Positions 45,372-54,001 are shown, counted from the first letter of the stretch. The stretch: DNA of 64,000 bases from Microbacterium oxydans (GCF_000956525.1 NZ_JYIW01000026.1:1054001-1118000); one strand, 5' to 3'. A program made the numbers and translations. The notes: a model not told the origin generated them from the letters alone.

Positions 45372-46789
45372 CCGACACCCACCAGCGCAGCGGCGAAAGC
45401 TCGCAGGGCTACCGCATCGAGCACGACACCATGGGTGAAGTGCGCGTTCCCGTCAACGCGCTCTACGGCGCCCAGACGCAGCGTGCGGTGGAGAACTTCC
45501 CGATCTCGGGCAAGGGGCTGGAATCGACGCAGATCGCAGCCCTCGCCCGTATCAAGAAGGCTGCAGCGCTCGCGAACAAGGAACTCGGCACCCTCGACGG
45601 AGCGATCGCCGACGCGATCGCCCAGGCGGCAGACCAGGTCGCCTCCGGTGCGCATGACGGAGAGTTCCCGGTCGACACCTACCAGACCGGTTCGGGCACC
45701 TCGTCGAACATGAACATGAACGAGGTCCTCGCGACGCTCGCGACCCGCATCCTCGGTTCGACCGTGCACCCGAACGACCACGTCAACGCCTCGCAGTCGT
45801 CGAACGACGTCTTCCCGACCTCGGTCCACATCGCAGTGACCCAGGCGCTGATCGACACCCTCATCCCCTCGCTCGACCACCTCGCCGTCGCCCTCGAGGC
45901 CAAGGCCGAGCTGTGGAAGACCGCCGTGAAGTCGGGACGCACGCACCTCATGGATGCGACCCCCGTGACCCTCGGCCAGGAGTTCGGCGGCTACGCCCGC
46001 CAGATCCGCCTCGGCATCGAGCGCGTGCAGTCGGCGCTCCCCCGCGTCGCAGAGGTCCCGCTCGGCGGCACCGCGGTCGGCACCGGCATCAACACCCCGC
46101 TCGGCTTCCCGCAGAAGGTCATCGCGCTGCTTGCAGCCGAGACCGAACTGCCGATCACCGAGGCCAAGGACCACTTCGAGGCGCAGGCAAACCGGGACGG
46201 TCTCGTCGAGGCGTCCGGCGCCCTCCGCACGATCGCGGTCTCACTGACGAAGATCAACAACGACCTGCGCTGGATGGGATCCGGCCCGAACACGGGTCTC
46301 GGCGAGCTGCACATCCCCGATCTGCAGCCCGGCTCCTCGATCATGCCCGGCAAGGTCAACCCGGTGGTCCCCGAGGCCGTGCTGATGGTCTGCGCCCGCG
46401 TGATCGGCAACGACGCGACCGTTGCCTGGGCCGGAGCATCCGGTTCCTTCGAGCTGAACGTCGCGATCCCGGTCATGGGCACCGCGCTGCTCGAGTCGAT
46501 CCGTCTGCTCTCGAACGCCTCGCGTGTGCTCGCCGACAAGACGATCGACGGCCTGCAGGCGAACCTCGACCGCGCGGCATCCTTCGCGGGCATGAGCCCG
46601 TCGATCGTGACGCCGCTGAACAAGCTGATCGGCTACGAGGCAGCGGCGAAGATCGCGAAGCACTCGGTCGCCCAGGGCATCACGGTGCGAGATGCGGTGA
46701 TCGACCTCGGCTACGTCGAGCGCGGCGACCTCACCCTGGAGCAGCTCGACGAGAAGCTCGACCTGCTGTCGATGACCCACCCGGGCTGA
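45368..46789 (+). CDS. fumC: Fumarate hydratase, class II
   Basis: 473 residues. Signature [11 protein letters not shown] near residue 325, substrate segment [14 protein letters not shown], and [17 protein letters not shown]. Iron-free class II fumarase of the TCA cycle, a homotetramer by family. The N-terminus has about 15 additional residues ([20 protein letters not shown]). Last gene of the coupled xseB set; a hairpin terminator follows. Confidence 0.98.
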   Translation: MTDTHQRSGESSQGYRIEHDTMGEVRVPVNALYGAQTQRAVENFPISGKGLESTQIAALARIKKAAALANKELGTLDGAIADAIAQAADQVASGAHDGEFPVDTYQTGSGTSSNMNMNEVLATLATRILGSTVHPNDHVNASQSSNDVFPTSVHIAVTQALIDTLIPSLDHLAVALEAKAELWKTAVKSGRTHLMDATPVTLGQEFGGYARQIRLGIERVQSALPRVAEVPLGGTAVGTGINTPLGFPQKVIALLAAETELPITEAKDHFEAQANRDGLVEASGALRTIAVSLTKINNDLRWMGSGPNTGLGELHIPDLQPGSSIMPGKVNPVVPEAVLMVCARVIGNDATVAWAGASGSFELNVAIPVMGTALLESIRLLSNASRVLADKTIDGLQANLDRAASFAGMSPSIVTPLNKLIGYEAAAKIAKHSVAQGITVRDAVIDLGYVERGDLTLEQLDEKLDLLSMTHPG

Positions 46790-46807
46790 TCCACACCTGA
46801 CACTCGG

Positions 46808-46842
46808 CGGATGCCGCGGGGCCTTGTGCCTCGCGGCATCCG
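46808..46842. terminator. Hairpin after fumC
   Basis: Perfect 11-bp arms CGGATGCCGCG and CGCGGCATCCG enclose a 13-base loop. Confidence 0.65.
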
Positions 46843-46870
46843 ACCCGACAGGCCCCATGGAGACGGCAAA

Positions 46871-46900
46871 GAGCGGATGCCGCGGGCGCGACATCCGCTC
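46871..46900 (-). terminator. Hairpin after the PhoH gene
   Basis: GAGCGGAT and ATCCGCTC arms lie about ten bases beyond the phoH stop. Its inner part repeats the GGATGCCGCG of the fumC terminator. Confidence 0.55.
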
Positions 46901-46910
46901 TCCACCATCG

Positions 46911-48293
46911 TCAGCTGAGCTCTCCGCCCTCCAGGAGCTCGGTGACGAGAGCCGCGATCGCGGAGCGCTCGGAGCGCATCAGCGTCACGTGTCCGAACAG
47001 ATCGTGTCCCTTGAGCGTCTCGATCACGCTCGCGATGCCGTCATGGCGGCCGACACGGAGGTTGTCACGCTGACCGACGTCGTGCGTGAGGATGACGCGA
47101 GAGTTCTGCCCCATGCGGCTGAGCACCGTCAGCAGCACGTTGCGCTCGAGGGACTGCGCTTCGTCGACGATCACGAACGCGTCGTGCAGCGAGCGTCCGC
47201 GGATGTGCGTGAGCGGCAGCACCTCGAGGAGCCCTCGTTCGATGACCTCTTCGACGACGTTGCCCGAGACGACCGAACCGAGTGTGTCGAACACCGCCTG
47301 GCCCCACGGTCCCATCTTCTCGCCCTGGTCGCCCGGGAGGTAGCCGAGTTCCTGACCGCCGACGGCGAACAGCGGTCGGAAGACGATGATCTTCTTCTGC
47401 TGCTGCCGCTCCAGCACGGCCTCGAGGCCGGCGCACAGCGCGAGCGCCGACTTGCCCGTTCCGGCGCGTCCGCCGAGCGAGACGATGCCGACCTCCGGGT
47501 CGAGCAGCAGGTCGATCGCGATGCGCTGTTCGGCGGAGCGACCGTGCATGCCGAAGATGTCGCGATCGCCGCGCACCAGCCGGTACTCGCCGTCACCGGT
47601 GACGCGGCCGAGTGCCGAGCCGCGCTCGGAATGGATGATCAGGCCGGTGTTGATCGGGAGTCCACGTGCGTCCTCGCTGATCCCGACCTCGCTCTCGTAC
47701 AGGTCGCTGATGTCGTCGCCGGAGAGGTCGAGCGTGGTGAGCCCCGTCCACCCCGAGTCGACCGCCTGCTCGGCCAGGTACTCCTCGGCGCGAAGACCGA
47801 GGGAGGCAGCCTTGACGCGCATCGGAAGGTCTTTGGAGACGATCGTGACGTCCTGCCCGTCCTGCGACAGGTGCATCGCGACCGAGAGGATGCGAGTGTC
47901 GTTGTCGCTCAGACGGATGCCGGCTGGCAGGACCGACGAATCGGTGTTCGCGAGCTCGACGCGGAGCGTGCCGCCCTCGCCGACCTCGACCGGGAAGTCG
48001 AGACGGCCGTGCTCGATGCGCAGATCGTCGAGGTGCCGCAGCGCCTGCCGTGCGAAGTAGCCGATCTCAGGGTCGTGCCGCTTGCCTTCGAGCTCGGAGA
48101 TCACGACGACCGGAAGCACCACGGAGTGCTCTGCGAACCGGAAGAACGCCTGCGGATCGCTCAGCAGCACCGAGGTGTCGAGGACGTAGGTTCGCAGGTC
48201 CTGATCCGGATCCGCGGATGACGCCCGCCTCGTCGTCTTACGGGTGGACTGCTGCGCGGTGCTGGTGGACTGCTGCGCTGTACGTGTGGTCAC
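46911..48293 (-). CDS. phoH2: PIN domain-PhoH fusion (PhoH2-type) ATPase
   Basis: 460 residues from GTG 48293, with GGGAG six bases upstream. A Thr/Gln-rich lead ([20 protein letters not shown]) precedes a PIN-type nuclease domain (about 30-180; [39 protein letters not shown]). The PhoH ATPase domain follows, with Walker [10 protein letters not shown] (Lys281) and [15 protein letters not shown]-PhoH fusions have been described as RNA helicase/RNase toxin-like proteins in mycobacteria, where a short upstream ORF acts as antitoxin; no such ORF is convincing here. Instead the 5' leader can form competing stems (48331-48376). Confidence 0.92.
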   Translation of the reverse strand: MTTRTAQQSTSTAQQSTRKTTRRASSADPDQDLRTYVLDTSVLLSDPQAFFRFAEHSVVLPVVVISELEGKRHDPEIGYFARQALRHLDDLRIEHGRLDFPVEVGEGGTLRVELANTDSSVLPAGIRLSDNDTRILSVAMHLSQDGQDVTIVSKDLPMRVKAASLGLRAEEYLAEQAVDSGWTGLTTLDLSGDDISDLYESEVGISEDARGLPINTGLIIHSERGSALGRVTGDGEYRLVRGDRDIFGMHGRSAEQRIAIDLLLDPEVGIVSLGGRAGTGKSALALCAGLEAVLERQQQKKIIVFRPLFAVGGQELGYLPGDQGEKMGPWGQAVFDTLGSVVSGNVVEEVIERGLLEVLPLTHIRGRSLHDAFVIVDEAQSLERNVLLTVLSRMGQNSRVILTHDVGQRDNLRVGRHDGIASVIETLKGHDLFGHVTLMRSERSAIAALVTELLEGGELS

Positions 48294-48307
48294 GACCCAC
48301 TCCCGAC

Positions 48308-48385
48308 CCGGGGATGATCCCCGCCTGAGAACGAGTCGACCTGGGGCCACGAGTCGCGAACCTGAAGGCCGACTCGACCGGGCTC
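48308..48385 (-). promoter_or_regulatory. Structured 5' leader of phoH2 with mutually exclusive stems
   Basis: On the minus strand CGAGTCG (48376-48370) can pair with CGACTCG in either 48356-48350 or 48338-48332. A separate perfect GGGGATCATCCCC hairpin lies at 48311-48323, just before the GGGAG Shine-Dalgarno. A TAGCTT (about 48401-48406) is a possible -10 box. The arrangement looks like an attenuator; no known riboswitch class is recognised. Confidence 0.4.
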
Positions 48386-48452
48386 TTTGCCCGATGCCTT
48401 GAAGCTACGACCAGTCACCGACAGAACGGTGCCTCGACACGCCAACGAATTC

Positions 48453-49583
48453 CTACGCGAACGTGAACGTCTCGTTTCCGAATGCTGTGAGTGCGTCGTC
48501 GAGCAGCTGCAGCGTGTCCGTGTCGGTGCCGGCGTGGGCTGCGACACGCACTGACGCACCTCGCGCCGTGACCACGAGCCCCGCATTTGCGAGCGCGGCG
48601 GCGAGACGTGCCGGCTCGTCCGGCGAGAGCACCACGATGCCCGCCCGCTGCGCACGCTCCAGCGGCGAGCTCACGGCGATGCCGTGCCGATCCGCGATCT
48701 CCAGGATCACGTCGACGTGCTCCTGGATGCGGGTCTCGATCGCCGCGACCCCGGCGTCGCGCACATCACGCGCGCCGATGGCCAGCCGACCGGCCGCGAG
48801 CGTGTCGGGGCCGCTGACCGTGTACGCCCTGGCTGATGCCGCGGCGGTCGGCAGATCATCGACCGGGAGCCCGTCCGTGGCTGCTCCGGTGATGCCGCTG
48901 AGCATCGGCGTGATGCGTTCGCGCGCCCGTGCGTTGAAGCGCGCGAACGCCGTGCCGCGGCCGGCCCTGAGCCACTTGTACCCGTGACCCACCACGACAT
49001 CTGCCGCGGCATAGTCCGCCTCGACCACGCCGAAGGACTGCACGGCATCGAGGATCAGCAGCCGATCCGGACCCAGCAGCTCGCGGAGCGCGGCGAGATC
49101 GACGCGGAAACCGGTGCGGAAGTCGACGTGGCTGACGACGAGCGCTGCGACGTCATCGTCGAGCACCTCCGCCACCGCATCCGGGGTGACGCGGCTGTCG
49201 TCCGGCGTGATCCATCGGGGCGTGAGCGCGCCGTGCGACGCCGCGGCAGCGCGTTCGAGGGTCAGGCTGATGCTCGGGAACTCCGCGGTCGAGGCGATCA
49301 CGCTGCCGGCGAGCCCGAAGAGCGCATGCTGGAGCCCCTGCGTGGATGACGGCTGCAGGGCGATCTCCGCGGCATCCGTCCCGAGCAGCTCGGCCACCAG
49401 CTCCTGGGCCTGCCCGATCCGTTCGGCGACGAGTGCGAGCGACGACGGTCGTCCGCTGCCCAGCAGGTCGGCGTCCGCGAAGATCTCCTCACGCACCGAG
49501 GGCGACAGCGGGCCGAATGCGGCCCAGTTCAGGTAGCCGGGTTCGCTGTCGAACGTGCTGAGATAGTCCTCGAATGTACCCAC
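48453..49583 (-). CDS. Class V aminotransferase family protein
   Basis: 376 residues from GTG 49583; CAGAAT six bases upstream suggests a leaderless start. Fold-type I PLP enzyme of the NifS/CsdA-like class V group: ALQPSSTQGLQHALFGLAG, ALVVSHVDFRTG, LLILDAVQSFGVVEADY and the PLP-lysine motif VVGHGYKWLRAG. It lacks a Cys-rich desulfurase loop, so it is more like isopenicillin-epimerase or kynureninase relatives. Substrate unknown. It is transcribed toward phoH2 on the same strand. Confidence 0.88.
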   Translation of the reverse strand: MGTFEDYLSTFDSEPGYLNWAAFGPLSPSVREEIFADADLLGSGRPSSLALVAERIGQAQELVAELLGTDAAEIALQPSSTQGLQHALFGLAGSVIASTAEFPSISLTLERAAAASHGALTPRWITPDDSRVTPDAVAEVLDDDVAALVVSHVDFRTGFRVDLAALRELLGPDRLLILDAVQSFGVVEADYAAADVVVGHGYKWLRAGRGTAFARFNARARERITPMLSGITGAATDGLPVDDLPTAAASARAYTVSGPDTLAAGRLAIGARDVRDAGVAAIETRIQEHVDVILEIADRHGIAVSSPLERAQRAGIVVLSPDEPARLAAALANAGLVVTARGASVRVAAHAGTDTDTLQLLDDALTAFGNETFTFA

Positions 49584-49627
49584 TTCGTCATTCTGACAGG
49601 TCAGCGGCTCCGCCACCGGCCGTCCAT

Positions 49628-50410
49628 CTAGCGGCCGAAACGCCGATCCCGGTCGGCGTAGTCGCGGATCGCGCGCAGGAAATCGACCTCGCGCAGGTCG
49701 GGGCCGAGCGCCTCGACGAAGTAGAACTCGCTGTGGGCGCTCTGCCACAGCAGGAAGTCGCTGAGTCGCTGCTCGCCGCTCGTGCGGATCACGAGATCCG
49801 GGTCGGGCTGCCCTCCTGTGTACAGGTGCTCGCCGATCATCTCCGGTGTGAGGTGCGCCGCCAGGTCCTCCATCGTCCCGCCGGACGCCTCGTGCGTGAC
49901 GAGAATGCTCCGCACGGCGTCGACGATCTCATGGCGTCCGCCGTAGCCGACAGCGAGGTTGACGTGCAGTCCGGTGTGGTCCTTCGTGCGCTCCTCGGCA
50001 TCGGCGAGCACTCGCGCGAGCTCCGGGGGCAGGATGTCGGAGCGGCCGACGTGCTTGACACGCCAGTCCCCCTCCTTCGACAGGGCCTCTGCGAGTTCGG
50101 CGATGATCTCGATGAGGTCGTCGAGCTCAGCTGAATCACGCTTGCGCAGGTTGTCGCTCGAGAGCAGGTACAGCGAGACGACGCGTACGCCGAGCTCATC
50201 GCACCACCCGAGGAACTCGCGCATCTTCAGCGCACCAGCCCGGTGTCCGTGCGCGGCCGTGCTGTAGCCGAGCTGGCGAGCCCACCGACGGTTGCCGTCG
50301 ATCATCATCGCCACATGATGCGGGACGGATGCTCCGTCCAACTGCCGACGCAGCCGGTTGCTGTAGAGCCGATACAGCGGCCCTCGCCCCTGGCTCTCGC
50401 GTGAAATCAC
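49628..50410 (-). CDS. uppS: Isoprenyl transferase (cis-polyprenyl diphosphate synthase)
   Basis: 260 residues from GTG 50410. Catalytic Asp38 in MMIDGNRRWAR, FPP-binding HGHRAGALKMREFLGWCDEL, and the C-terminal substrate motif DLVIRTSGEQRLSDFLLWQS. It makes undecaprenyl- or decaprenyl-type lipid carriers for wall synthesis, using IPP from the IspH pathway. The start is notable: AGGGAGGTGAT contains a full anti-16S match that overlaps the GTG, while TAGCGT lies exactly six bases upstream. A leaderless start is the likelier reading. Confidence 0.96.
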   Translation of the reverse strand: MISRESQGRGPLYRLYSNRLRRQLDGASVPHHVAMMIDGNRRWARQLGYSTAAHGHRAGALKMREFLGWCDELGVRVVSLYLLSSDNLRKRDSAELDDLIEIIAELAEALSKEGDWRVKHVGRSDILPPELARVLADAEERTKDHTGLHVNLAVGYGGRHEIVDAVRSILVTHEASGGTMEDLAAHLTPEMIGEHLYTGGQPDPDLVIRTSGEQRLSDFLLWQSAHSEFYFVEALGPDLREVDFLRAIRDYADRDRRFGR

Positions 50411-50416
50411 CTCCCT

Positions 50417-50422
50417 ACGCTA
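50417..50422 (-). promoter_or_regulatory. -10 box giving a probable leaderless mRNA (uppS)
   Basis: TAGCGT on the minus strand is six bases before GTG 50410. Confidence 0.55.
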
Positions 50423-50492
50423 CCGTGCCGCGACCATTTCCGACGGTGTGGAAGCTGTGGGTCATGTGCCTCTTCCGGCATGCGGCGCGGCA

Positions 50493-50498
50493 TAGAGT
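50493..50498 (+). promoter_or_regulatory. -10 box giving a probable leaderless mRNA (hemolysin III)
   Basis: TAGAGT is followed by seven bases and GTG 50506. It decides the start against an in-frame ATG at 50464. Confidence 0.55.
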
Positions 50499-50505
50499 GG
50501 GCCTC

Positions 50506-51234
50506 GTGACCACACCTGCGCCATCGGAACCCGACCTCCCTCAGCTGCCCCTCCTCGAGGCGGCGGCGGCCGATGCAGCGGTCGAGATCCGTCCGACCTG
50601 GCGCGGCTGGATCCACGCCGGCACGTTCCCGGTCGCGATCGTCGCCGGCATCGTGCTGATCGTCGTGGCACAGGGCGGGGCGGCGAAGTGGGCGGCGGCC
50701 GTGTTCATGACGAGTTCGCTGCTGCTGTTCGGCAACTCGGCGCTCTATCACCGCTTCGACTGGAGCCCCCGCGTCAAGCTGCTGCTGAAGCGGATCGACC
50801 ACGCGAACATCTTCCTGCTGATCGCCGGAACCTATACGCCGCTCGCGACGCTGGCGCTGCCCCCGGAGAAGGGCACGCTGCTCTTGAGCCTGGTGTGGGG
50901 CGGCACGGTCGTCGGCATCCTGTTCCGCGTCTTCTGGATCCATGCACCGCGTTGGCTCTACGTCGCGCTCTACCTGCTCATGGGGTGGGCGGCCGTGATG
51001 TTCATGGCAGACCTGCTCGCGGCCAACGTCGCGATGATGGTGCTCGTGGTCATCGGCGGTCTGCTCTACACCGGCGGTGCGATCGTCTACGCGATCAAGA
51101 AGCCGAACCCGTGGCCCGGCCGCTTCGGCTTCCACGAGATCTTCCACGCCTGCACGGTGCTCGCGTTCATCTGCCACTGGACCGCGTGCCTGCTGATCAC
51201 GCTCGCGCCGCTGTCGCCGTCGCTCGGGGCGTGA
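50506..51234 (+). CDS. Hemolysin III family (PAQR-like) membrane protein
   Basis: 242 residues with about seven membrane helices. Family motifs: SSLLLFGNSALYHRFDW in helix 2, DHANIFLLIAGTYTPLA in helix 3, and the C-terminal HEIFHACTVLAFICHW. The conserved Ser, Asp and three His are those that bind zinc in PAQR proteins and define the lipid-hydrolase-like site. The name hemolysin is historical; the bacterial role is unsettled. Divergent from uppS, sharing a short promoter region. Confidence 0.93.
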   Translation: MTTPAPSEPDLPQLPLLEAAAADAAVEIRPTWRGWIHAGTFPVAIVAGIVLIVVAQGGAAKWAAAVFMTSSLLLFGNSALYHRFDWSPRVKLLLKRIDHANIFLLIAGTYTPLATLALPPEKGTLLLSLVWGGTVVGILFRVFWIHAPRWLYVALYLLMGWAAVMFMADLLAANVAMMVLVVIGGLLYTGGAIVYAIKKPNPWPGRFGFHEIFHACTVLAFICHWTACLLITLAPLSPSLGA

Positions 51235-51255
51235 CCCTGCGGGCGTGACACTCGA

Positions 51256-51546
51256 TCAGGTCGTGCGCGGATCCGGGTCGTCGTCGCCTTCACGGACGAT
51301 CGGGAGGTCGGCATCGGTCTCGGTGGCCTCGTCGGCTGCGCGTGCAGCTTCCTCGGCATCGAGCTCGTCACGCACCTCTTCGCGGTACCGCACCCGGCGG
51401 ATACGACGGTTCATGTCCCAGATGAGGAAGATGACCGCGATCACCAGGAGGATGACTGCCGCGAAGCCCACGAAACCCGGGGTGACGGACTCCGGTGCCA
51501 CCGTCATGGTGGGCGTCGGCATCGGGGTCTCGGTCAGAGCGAACAT
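51256..51546 (-). CDS. Small single-pass membrane protein, function unknown
   Basis: 96 residues. One helix (GFVGFAAVILLVIAVIFLIW, about 24-43) with a short outer N-terminus, then a strongly charged cytoplasmic tail: basic RRIRRVRYREEVRDE and acidic to the end (DADLPIVREGDDDPDPRTT). I know such proteins only as hypothetical proteins of Microbacteriaceae. Convergent with the hemolysin III gene. ATG 51546 is preceded by an AAGG stretch (CGAAAGGCCGACAC). Confidence 0.75.
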   Translation of the reverse strand: MFALTETPMPTPTMTVAPESVTPGFVGFAAVILLVIAVIFLIWDMNRRIRRVRYREEVRDELDAEEAARAADEATETDADLPIVREGDDDPDPRTT

Positions 51547-51614
51547 GTGTCGGCCTTTCGTGCGCAGGTCGCATAACCTGGAAGTACCAGCCTAACGACC
51601 GGAAGACCCCTCCC

Positions 51615-52001
51615 GTGACGACAGCAGCACAGCTCGATGACCGATACGGCCGCACCCGGCGACGTCGGACGCCGTGGATCATCGGCATCGCGATCGCTGT
51701 GCTCCTGGTCGGAGCCTTCGGATGGATGACCGTGGCGCAGTCCATGAGCTCGGTCGACGCGGACGACCTCGGGTACGAGCTCGTCGATGAGCACACCGTC
51801 GACGTGCGTTTCCAGGTCACCGGCGTGCAGGGCAAAGACGTCGTCTGCATCGTCGAAGCGCTCGACGAGGAGTTCGGCGTCGTGGGCTGGAAGCTCGTCG
51901 AGATCGCCGCGGGAGACAGCCATTCGAAGGCCGTCGCCGCCACCATCCCGACTGTCAGCGAAGCCACGACAGGTTTGGTGAACACCTGCTGGGTCGCCTA
52001 G
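51615..52001 (+). CDS. DUF4307 domain-containing protein
   Basis: 128 residues from GTG 51615. Short basic tail (RYGRTRRRRTPW), one membrane helix (IIGIAIAVLLVGAFGWMTV), then the extracytoplasmic DUF4307 domain (VDVRFQVTGVQGKDVVCIVE, WKLVEIAAGD). Two cysteines (about 78 and 125) may form a disulfide outside. Function unknown. The linkage DUF4307-greA is common in actinobacteria. Its TAG stop is part of the -10 box for greA. Confidence 0.9.
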   Translation: MTTAAQLDDRYGRTRRRRTPWIIGIAIAVLLVGAFGWMTVAQSMSSVDADDLGYELVDEHTVDVRFQVTGVQGKDVVCIVEALDEEFGVVGWKLVEIAAGDSHSKAVAATIPTVSEATTGLVNTCWVA

Positions 52002-52004
52002 ACT
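51999..52004 (+). promoter_or_regulatory. -10 box of greA overlapping the DUF4307 stop codon
   Basis: TAGACT uses the DUF4307 stop as its first three bases. Transcription would start near 52011 and give a leader of about 88 nt. Confidence 0.5.
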
Positions 52005-52018
52005 GACCGCAGACAGAT

Positions 52019-52045
52019 GACGCCCTGGCCCAGAGCCGGGGCGTC
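52019..52045 (+). terminator. Hairpin between the DUF4307 gene and greA
   Basis: GACGCCC and GGGCGTC arms with a 13-base loop. It ends DUF4307 transcripts, or, if the promoter at 51999 is real, lies in the greA leader and could attenuate it. Confidence 0.5.
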
Positions 52046-52098
52046 TTGGCATATCCCCCGCAGTTCGCGGCCGGGATCCGGATAGAAGGAGCTTCGTC

Positions 52099-52587
52099 AT
52101 GTCGACTGATGCTCAGGTTCCCTTCCTCACGCAGGAGGCGTACGACCGGCTCGTCGCAGAGCTGGAACACCTCTCGACCACGGGACGCGACGAGATCGCC
52201 AAGCGCATCGAGGCCGCCCGCGAAGAAGGCGACCTCAAGGAGAACGGCGGCTACCACGCCGCGAAGGACGAGCAGGGCAAGCAGGAGGCGCGCATCCGCA
52301 CGCTGGAGAGCCTCCTGAAGACCGCGAAGGTCGGCGAGGCGCCTGCCAGCCGTGGCGTCGTCGAGCCGGGCACGGTCGTCACCGCGATCGTCGCGGGCGG
52401 CGAAGAGGTCTTCCTGCTCGGCAGCCGCGAGATCGCCGCCGGCAGCGATCACGACGTCTACAGCGAGGCCAGCCCGCTCGGACAGGCCATCCTCGGACTC
52501 AAGGTCGGCGAGAAGTCGTCGTACGAGGCTCCGAACGGCCGTTCCATCGCCGTCGAGATCGTGAACGTCGAGACCTACACCGGCTGA
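52099..52587 (+). CDS. greA: Transcription elongation factor GreA
   Basis: 162 residues. N-terminal coiled coil with the acidic tip (EAAREEGDLKENGGYHAAKD) that enters the RNA polymerase secondary channel, and the C-terminal FKBP-like domain (ASPLGQAILGLKVGEKSSYE). It rescues backtracked polymerase by stimulating transcript cleavage. GAAGGAG lies eight bases before the ATG. The usual C-terminal end is slightly extended (VEIVNVETYTG). A strong terminator follows. Confidence 0.97.
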   Translation: MSTDAQVPFLTQEAYDRLVAELEHLSTTGRDEIAKRIEAAREEGDLKENGGYHAAKDEQGKQEARIRTLESLLKTAKVGEAPASRGVVEPGTVVTAIVAGGEEVFLLGSREIAAGSDHDVYSEASPLGQAILGLKVGEKSSYEAPNGRSIAVEIVNVETYTG

Positions 52588-52603
52588 TCACAGCCGCTGA
52601 CGC

Positions 52604-52639
52604 AGAACGCCCCTCCGACTGATGCCGGAGGGGCGTTCT
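52604..52639. terminator. Terminator after greA
   Basis: Perfect 14-bp arms AGAACGCCCCTCCG and CGGAGGGGCGTTCT enclose an eight-base loop; CGTGTTCC follows. Confidence 0.75.
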
Positions 52640-52652
52640 CGTGTTCCGGGCC

Positions 52653-52772
52653 CCCTGAGCCTGTCGAAGGGTCCCTGAGCCTGCCGATGGGTCCCTGAGC
52701 CTGTCGATGGGTCCCTGAGCCTGTCGATGGGTCCCTGAGCCTGTCGATGGGTCCCTGAGCCTGTCGAAGGGT
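52653..52772. repeat. Six-unit 20-bp tandem repeat array between greA and ilvA
   Basis: Units start at 52653, 52673, 52693, 52713, 52733 and 52753. Units 1 and 6 read CCCTGAGCCTGTCGAAGGGT; units 2-5 have GATGGGT at the end and unit 2 also CTGCCG. There are no spacers. The array ends exactly at the first base of the ilvA stop codon (minus strand). A related stretch sits in gcvH (4366-4391) and a degenerate one after fba (39691-39710). Confidence 0.92.
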
Positions 52773-54001
52773 CAGTCCGGGACGACCAGCGGCTCGAAGC
52801 CCGCCAGACGGAGCGTGTCGAGCGTGTGCTGCGAGTGCTCCGGTCCGCGGGTCTCGACGCTGAGCTCGAGGATGACGTCGCTGATCTGCAGCCCGTGGCC
52901 GTGGCGTGTGTGCATCGCCTCGATCACGTTGGCGCCGGCCTCGGCGATGAGCTCGGAGACCCTGGCGAGCTGGCCCGGACGGTCCGGCAGCGGGATGCGG
53001 ATCGTGAGGTAGCGGCCGGACGCCGCGAGTCCGTGCGAGACCACGCGCTGCAACAGGAGCGGGTCGATGTTGCCGCCGGACAGCACGGCCATGGTCGTAC
53101 CGGTCGCGGAGACCTTGCCTGCGAGGATCGCGGCGACACCAGCCGCACCGGCCGGCTCGACGATGACCTTGGACTGCTCGAGCAGCACCAGGATCGCGCG
53201 CGCCAGATCGTCATCCGAGACGGTGACCACCTCGTCGACGTACTCCTTGATGATGTCGAACGGGATCGCGCCAGGACGCGCGACCAGGATGCCGTCGGCG
53301 ATCGTCGGCCGCGTCACGATGTCGACCGGGTGGCCAGCCGCGAGGGAGGGCGGCACGGCGGCGGCGTTCTCGGCCTGGACGCCGATGATGCGGACCGTGC
53401 GTCCGAGCTCGGCGGCACGAGCCTTCACGGCAGCTGCGACCCCGGCGATCAGGCCGCCGCCTCCGATGCCGAGGACGATGGTGTCGACGTCGGGTGCGTC
53501 TTGGAGGAGCTCCAGGCCGAGCGTCCCCTGACCGATCACGACGTCGCGGTGATCGAACGGAGGGATCAGCACGGCACCGGTGCGCTCCGCGTACTCCGCT
53601 GCGAGACGCAGCGATGTCGCGACCGTCTCGCCCTCGAGCACGACCTCTGCGCCGTACCCGCGAGTCGCGAGGAGCTTCGGCACCGGCACGCCGAGCGGCA
53701 TGAAGATGGTCGCCGAGATGCCGAGCGCCTGCGCTGCGAGAGCGACGCCCTGCGCATGGTTGCCGGCGGATGCCGCGACGACGCCGCGCGCGCGTTCCTC
53801 CGCGCTCAGACGTGAGAGGCGGTACGCGGCACCACGGATCTTGAACGAGCCGGTGCGCTGCAGATTCTCCATCTTGAGCAGGACGGGTACCCCGAGCACG
53901 TCGGAGAGCGCCCGAGAGGGCAGCGTCGGCGTGTGCGAGATCACCTCAACCAGACTCTGAGCTGCGTGCTCGAACTCGGTCAGGCTGGGGACTGCGCTCA
54001 T
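52772..54001 (-). CDS. ilvA: Threonine ammonia-lyase, biosynthetic-type with one ACT domain
   Basis: 409 residues from ATG 54001 (GGAGG five bases upstream); the open frame upstream is part of the AI-2E gene read out of frame. The PLP lysine is Lys54 in GSFKIRGAAY, with SAGNHAQGVA and the Gly-rich GIGGGGLIAG cofactor loops. The C-terminal 80 residues form an ACT-type regulatory domain (LTIRIPLPDRPGQLARVSEL). Deaminates threonine to 2-oxobutanoate for isoleucine synthesis or catabolism; the short single-ACT form resembles catabolic and actinobacterial enzymes. Overlaps the upstream transporter gene by four bases. Confidence 0.94.
   Translation of the reverse strand: MSAVPSLTEFEHAAQSLVEVISHTPTLPSRALSDVLGVPVLLKMENLQRTGSFKIRGAAYRLSRLSAEERARGVVAASAGNHAQGVALAAQALGISATIFMPLGVPVPKLLATRGYGAEVVLEGETVATSLRLAAEYAERTGAVLIPPFDHRDVVIGQGTLGLELLQDAPDVDTIVLGIGGGGLIAGVAAAVKARAAELGRTVRIIGVQAENAAAVPPSLAAGHPVDIVTRPTIADGILVARPGAIPFDIIKEYVDEVVTVSDDDLARAILVLLEQSKVIVEPAGAAGVAAILAGKVSATGTTMAVLSGGNIDPLLLQRVVSHGLAASGRYLTIRIPLPDRPGQLARVSELIAEAGANVIEAMHTRHGHGLQISDVILELSVETRGPEHSQHTLDTLRLAGFEPLVVPD

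Noticed and set aside
46808..46900. Paired GGATGCCGCG hairpins as a dispersed mobile repeat
   Set aside because: Each hairpin is adequately explained as a terminator for fumC and phoH2, and the shared core follows from the abundant GGATGC hexamer.
48294..48452. Antitoxin ORF upstream of phoH2, as reported in mycobacteria
   Set aside because: Frames in this interval lack an RBS, typical codon bias and overlap with the phoH2 start; the interval looks like an untranslated leader instead.
52653..52772. Possible CRISPR array
   Set aside because: Units are directly tandem with no spacers and no cas genes nearby; it is a simple 20-bp tandem repeat.
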